Below are positions 5,147 through 7,270 of a stretch of DNA of 7,270 bases, in pieces. Positions within the stretch are counted from its first letter, which is position 1. The number at the start of each line of letters is the position of its first letter. Under the pieces are notes generated by a model, which saw nothing but the letters and a program-made list of their open reading frames with translations, was not told where the DNA came from and made no database searches. The stretch comes from Bacteroidota bacterium (GTDB lineage Bacteria; Bacteroidota; Bacteroidia; J057). A program made the translations under genes and the position numbers. The stretch spans positions 1 to 7,270 of the forward strand of contig CAUJFT010000020.1 in assembly GCA_963169475.1 (NCBI GenBank), written 5' to 3'.

Positions 5147-6598
5147 TTATTCCTTCATCACCTTGCTGCGTTGCAATACTTGTCCCTTGTCATCTGTGAG
5201 TATCACAAAGTAAATCCCTGCCGGTTGTCCGGTCAAGTCAAGGAAATTTGTACCTTTCTTGTTGAGAACGAGTTGCCCTATTGTATTTCTTAGTTCCACA
5301 TTTGTTTGGGCAGAAAAATTGAGTTGATTATTAGTTGGATTCGGATAAATATTGATTACGTTACGTATATCCGGCTCATTAATATCTGTTGTATTAGAGA
5401 ATAGGTCAAAAGAAGGCCAGCTAGTAATCGAGGGTAAGACATTCCAAACTAGGTTATCCATTGCCGAATTAATGTTTCCTGCTTGGTCTCGAGTGTTAAA
5501 CAAAATAGCCCAATTGAGTTTAGAATTTCCATTCCGCACAATTTCGGAACTTGTACCGGGTAATGAACCTAAGTGCCACCAATTATTATTGGCATTGACC
5601 GCAATACCACAACCATAATTAGGGTCATAGACAGAAGCCTTGACCATCGTATCAATCGTTGCTGGTAGTAATATATCAGGGCGTGTATTAAAGCGGTCAA
5701 AAGCACAAACCAATTTTAATAAATCTTCGCAAGAAGCAACCCACCCGCCGTGAGCGTCCATGAACTCTAAATTAAAGCCCCCGTATGGCCAAGGAACAGC
5801 CGATGAATTATTGTAAACAGAGGAGGCGAGCGGCGCGCCGGGATAATCATAATAATTTACCTCATCAGGAAGTTGATTAGAGAGTAGATTAAATCCTAGT
5901 TTCGTACTAGTTATACCAAGAGGGGTTAGAATATTATCGCGTACATACGCTTCATACGTTTGTCCTGTGATTTTTTCAATCACCCTTCCCAATACACAAT
6001 ATCCCACATTAGAGTATTTAGACTGGGTTCCGGGTGTGAAGTCAAGCATTTTGTGAGCAAGCATATATTGAATCACTACGCTTGGTGAAGGAGGAGAGGA
6101 TACGCCCATCGTTGTGGCAATATTATAGGCGTTAAACATCGGGTCTCCGGAAATATTTCTATCCCAACCGCCCCTATGTTGAAGCAGCATTCTCACGGTA
6201 ATAGCCGTATCGCGCGGGTCTAGTATATTTTGATAAATAGCATCGTTTAGGATTCCATTGGGACCGAACACCCGCGCATTTAGGTCTAATAGTCCTTGTT
6301 CAAAAAGTTTCATACAAGCCACTCCGGTAACAGGTTTTGATAGGCTTGCAATCCGAAAAATATCCTTTGGATACACGGAATCTTGGGTTGTTGTATTCGC
6401 AAATCCGAACCCGCGATTGTAAACCAAACGTCCTTGATAGGTAATTGCTAACTGCCCGCCTGGCACATTGTAAGTCGTCATGAGATTCCTCATCGCCGTG
6501 TCAAATTTTGCCAATTGTGGGACATACACACCCGTTTGCGCCTTAGTGCTAATAGCTAACATCGTAACTAAAATGACTGAAAGTAAATTTGTCTTCAT
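5147..6598 (-). CDS. Secreted serine hydrolase (beta-lactamase/class C fold) with T9SS C-terminal sorting domain
   Basis: This 483-residue protein has a Sec signal peptide (MKTNLLSVILVTMLAISTKA, cleavage before Q21), a catalytic domain (about 25-390), a short linker and a type A T9SS sorting domain (about 411-483, opening INIYPNPTNNQLNF). The fold is that of class C beta-lactamases, DD-peptidases and related esterases. The nucleophile motif S-L-S-K is at residues 85-88, the Y-S-N motif at 195-197, and the third motif reads H-L-G at 342-344 instead of K-T-G. An HxG third motif is usual in the esterase and peptidase members, so antibiotic hydrolysis should not be assumed. Other family blocks include VPGGQLAITYQGRLVYNRGFG (45-65) and MLLQHRGGW (137-145). 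Substrate unknown; surface or extracellular action is inferred from the tail. It appears monocistronic: non-coding DNA of about 500 to 870 bases lies on both sides. The ATG at 6598 directly opens the signal peptide. Confidence 0.93.
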   Translation of the reverse strand: MKTNLLSVILVTMLAISTKAQTGVYVPQLAKFDTAMRNLMTTYNVPGGQLAITYQGRLVYNRGFGFANTTTQDSVYPKDIFRIASLSKPVTGVACMKLFEQGLLDLNARVFGPNGILNDAIYQNILDPRDTAITVRMLLQHRGGWDRNISGDPMFNAYNIATTMGVSSPPSPSVVIQYMLAHKMLDFTPGTQSKYSNVGYCVLGRVIEKITGQTYEAYVRDNILTPLGITSTKLGFNLLSNQLPDEVNYYDYPGAPLASSVYNNSSAVPWPYGGFNLEFMDAHGGWVASCEDLLKLVCAFDRFNTRPDILLPATIDTMVKASVYDPNYGCGIAVNANNNWWHLGSLPGTSSEIVRNGNSKLNWAILFNTRDQAGNINSAMDNLVWNVLPSITSWPSFDLFSNTTDINEPDIRNVINIYPNPTNNQLNFSAQTNVELRNTIGQLVLNKKGTNFLDLTGQPAGIYFVILTDDKGQVLQRSKVMKE

Positions 6599-6663
6599 CT
6601 TGTTTATATTTAGGGATAAATGGTTCTTTATCGATTGATTTTTATGCTGATTGAGACAACTCT

Positions 6664-6692
6664 GGTATAATCCCTGAAAAATTGGGATAACC
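6664..6692 (-). other. Imperfect hairpin in the serine hydrolase leader
   Basis: On the minus strand GGTTATCCC (6692-6684) can pair with GGGATTATACC (6674-6664) around a loop of nine bases, with a two-base bulge. It would lie in the 5' leader if transcription starts near 6753, about 65-95 bases before the ATG. A second GGGATAA string (plus strand, 6613-6619) could compete for pairing. No known riboswitch is recognised. Confidence 0.3.
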
Positions 6693-6747
6693 TTTTTGGA
6701 TTTTTTTTAGCTTTTGTGCAAAAATGTCTGCATAACTAGAAGACTAA

Positions 6748-6759
6748 CACTATATAGTG
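6748..6759. promoter_or_regulatory. 12-bp palindrome at the predicted start of the serine hydrolase transcript
   Basis: CACTATATAGTG is a perfect palindrome immediately downstream of the -7 box at 6767-6760, at the expected transcription start. This is a plausible operator position; no regulator is identified. The operator role is inference. Confidence 0.35.
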
Positions 6760-6767
6760 CAAATGTA
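6760..6767 (-). promoter_or_regulatory. Candidate -7 promoter box for the serine hydrolase
   Basis: The minus strand reads TACATTTG, an exact TAnnTTTG match. A -33 TTTG at the usual spacing is not evident. It implies a leader of about 150 bases before the ATG at 6598, longer than for the other genes here. No better match was seen closer to the start codon. Confidence 0.4.
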
Positions 6768-6933
6768 GCAAAACTACTGTAGAAAAACCACTTTTTTTTT
6801 AAAAAAGTATCTCGCCCCATTTCATACAGAAATAATACATACACTCGTGTTTGGATACGATGATAAAGTACAAATTAGACTATTCATTAAGAAAAGATAA
6901 CCAGTGTAAAATGGATAATCTTTGTTTTTTAAG

Positions 6934-6974
6934 TCATAAATAATTGATAATAATATAGTTAATAACTTATCACT
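6934..6974. repeat. AT-rich dispersed repeat copy
   Basis: It contains TCATAAATAATTGAT, identical to 5036-5050, and a 19-base string (6937-6955) present inverted at 4650-4668, then TTATCACT shared with 5072-5079. It lies about 125-165 bases downstream of the superoxide dismutase stop. Confidence 0.5.
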
Positions 6975-7037
6975 ACTTAATGGCTTACAACCGTATTATT
7001 TTTGAAAGACATTTTGTGGGAAAAATGAGAGATATAG

Positions 7038-7072
7038 AAAACCCCCTGAATTATCTTGTTCAGGGGGTTTTT
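7038..7072 (-). terminator. Intrinsic terminator after the superoxide dismutase
   Basis: A perfect 13-bp stem, AAAACCCCCTGAA (7038-7050) with TTCAGGGGGTTTT (7059-7071), encloses an 8-base loop. The GC-rich core is flanked by A and T runs on both sides, so it can work in both directions. On the minus strand it starts 25 bases after the superoxide dismutase stop. No plus-strand gene reads into it. Confidence 0.9.
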
Positions 7073-7097
7073 ACAAATAAAGATGCGTTGGCAGCAC

Positions 7098-7270
7098 TTA
7101 GGCTCCGTATAGTTCTGCTACCTTCGTCCAATTAATCACGTTAAAAAAGGCAGAAATATAATCTAAGCGGCGATTCTGATAGTTGAGGTAATAGGCGTGT
7201 TCCCAGACATCAAGCCCAAGAATCGGCGTTCCTTGTACCTCAACGTTGTCCATTAACGGATTGTCTTGAT
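7098..7270 (-). CDS. Superoxide dismutase (Fe/Mn type), C-terminal part (gene runs off the right edge)
   Basis: The last 56 residues and the stop are present; the N-terminal part lies beyond the right edge. The signature GTPILGLDVWEHAYYLNYQNRR is split here as GTPILGLDVWEHAYY and LNYQNRR. It contains the Asp and His of D-V-W-E-H, two of the four metal ligands, and is followed by DYISAFFNVINW, typical of the family's C-terminal helix. The enzyme dismutates superoxide to hydrogen peroxide and oxygen in the cytoplasm. Bacteroidota enzymes of this kind may use Fe or Mn, and the visible part cannot decide which, so no sodA/sodB symbol is given. A strong terminator follows, so the serine hydrolase downstream is probably not co-transcribed. 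Confidence 0.96.
   Translation of the reverse strand, partial: QDNPLMDNVEVQGTPILGLDVWEHAYYLNYQNRRLDYISAFFNVINWTKVAELYGA

Larger units (their letters stand above)
6599..7097. other. Intergenic region between the superoxide dismutase and the serine hydrolase
   Basis: This 499-base stretch has no supported gene. It holds, right to left on the minus strand, the terminator after the superoxide dismutase, an AT-rich repeat copy (6934-6974), and the promoter, palindrome and leader of the serine hydrolase. A 27-codon plus-strand frame at 6860-6943 has no coding features and was not called. Confidence 0.7.

Noticed and set aside
5352..5618. Plus-strand ORF of 88 codons
   Set aside because: It is antisense to the serine hydrolase's catalytic and tail region; no domain or leader is seen.
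5147..6598. Antibiotic-resistance beta-lactamase
   Set aside because: The third active-site motif is HLG, not KTG, and the T9SS tail and family context fit a general surface hydrolase better.
6860..6943. Possible 27-residue plus-strand peptide
   Set aside because: It is very short, AT-rich, overlaps a dispersed repeat and lacks a convincing promoter or start signal.
1..7270. Defence system, toxin-antitoxin pair, tRNA or rRNA
   Set aside because: None of the proteins resembles such components, and no cloverleaf or rRNA-like sequence was recognised by eye.

Overview
The window is most likely chromosomal DNA from a member of the Bacteroidota. Two of its proteins end in C-terminal sorting domains typical of type IX secretion (T9SS, type A), a system essentially confined to that phylum. 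Genes start after A-rich leaders without a clear Shine-Dalgarno site. Several upstream regions carry a TAnnTTTG box, the -7 element of Bacteroidota promoters. Intergenic DNA is visibly more AT-rich than the genes. All genes recognised lie on the minus strand; the window is read below from left to right.

Layout. 1-229: the first 76 codons of a secreted protein that resembles the OmpA peptidoglycan-binding domain. 230-1003: a long non-coding stretch holding a badly decayed transposase, best matched to the ISAs1 family (about 300-770), then AT-rich repeats and a hairpin. 1004-4277: a two-gene operon transcribed right to left, first a DUF1800 protein (4277-2607) and then a DUF1501 protein (2593-1004) with a twin-arginine signal and a T9SS tail. 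4278-5146: a non-coding stretch with a promoter and palindrome for the operon, a strong inverted repeat, a REP-like hairpin and AT-rich repeats. 5147-6598: a secreted serine hydrolase of the beta-lactamase/class C fold with a T9SS tail. 6599-7097: its leader and promoter region, another repeat copy, and an excellent hairpin terminator. 7098-7270: the last 57 codons, counting the stop, of an Fe/Mn superoxide dismutase.

How the genes work together. DUF1800 and DUF1501 genes are found side by side in many bacteria and are presumed to act together, but their biochemical role is not established to my knowledge. Here only the DUF1501 partner has complete export and surface-sorting signals. The DUF1800 partner keeps a twin-arginine-like start without a hydrophobic segment. 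The serine hydrolase is a separate surface or secreted enzyme on the same T9SS route. The superoxide dismutase and the OmpA-like protein look like unrelated housekeeping neighbours.

No CRISPR array, tRNA, rRNA, intact mobile element or defence system was seen. The most interesting material is the DUF1800/DUF1501 pair with its double export signal, the palindromes abutting two predicted promoters, a small dispersed AT-rich repeat family downstream of gene ends, and the decayed transposase.
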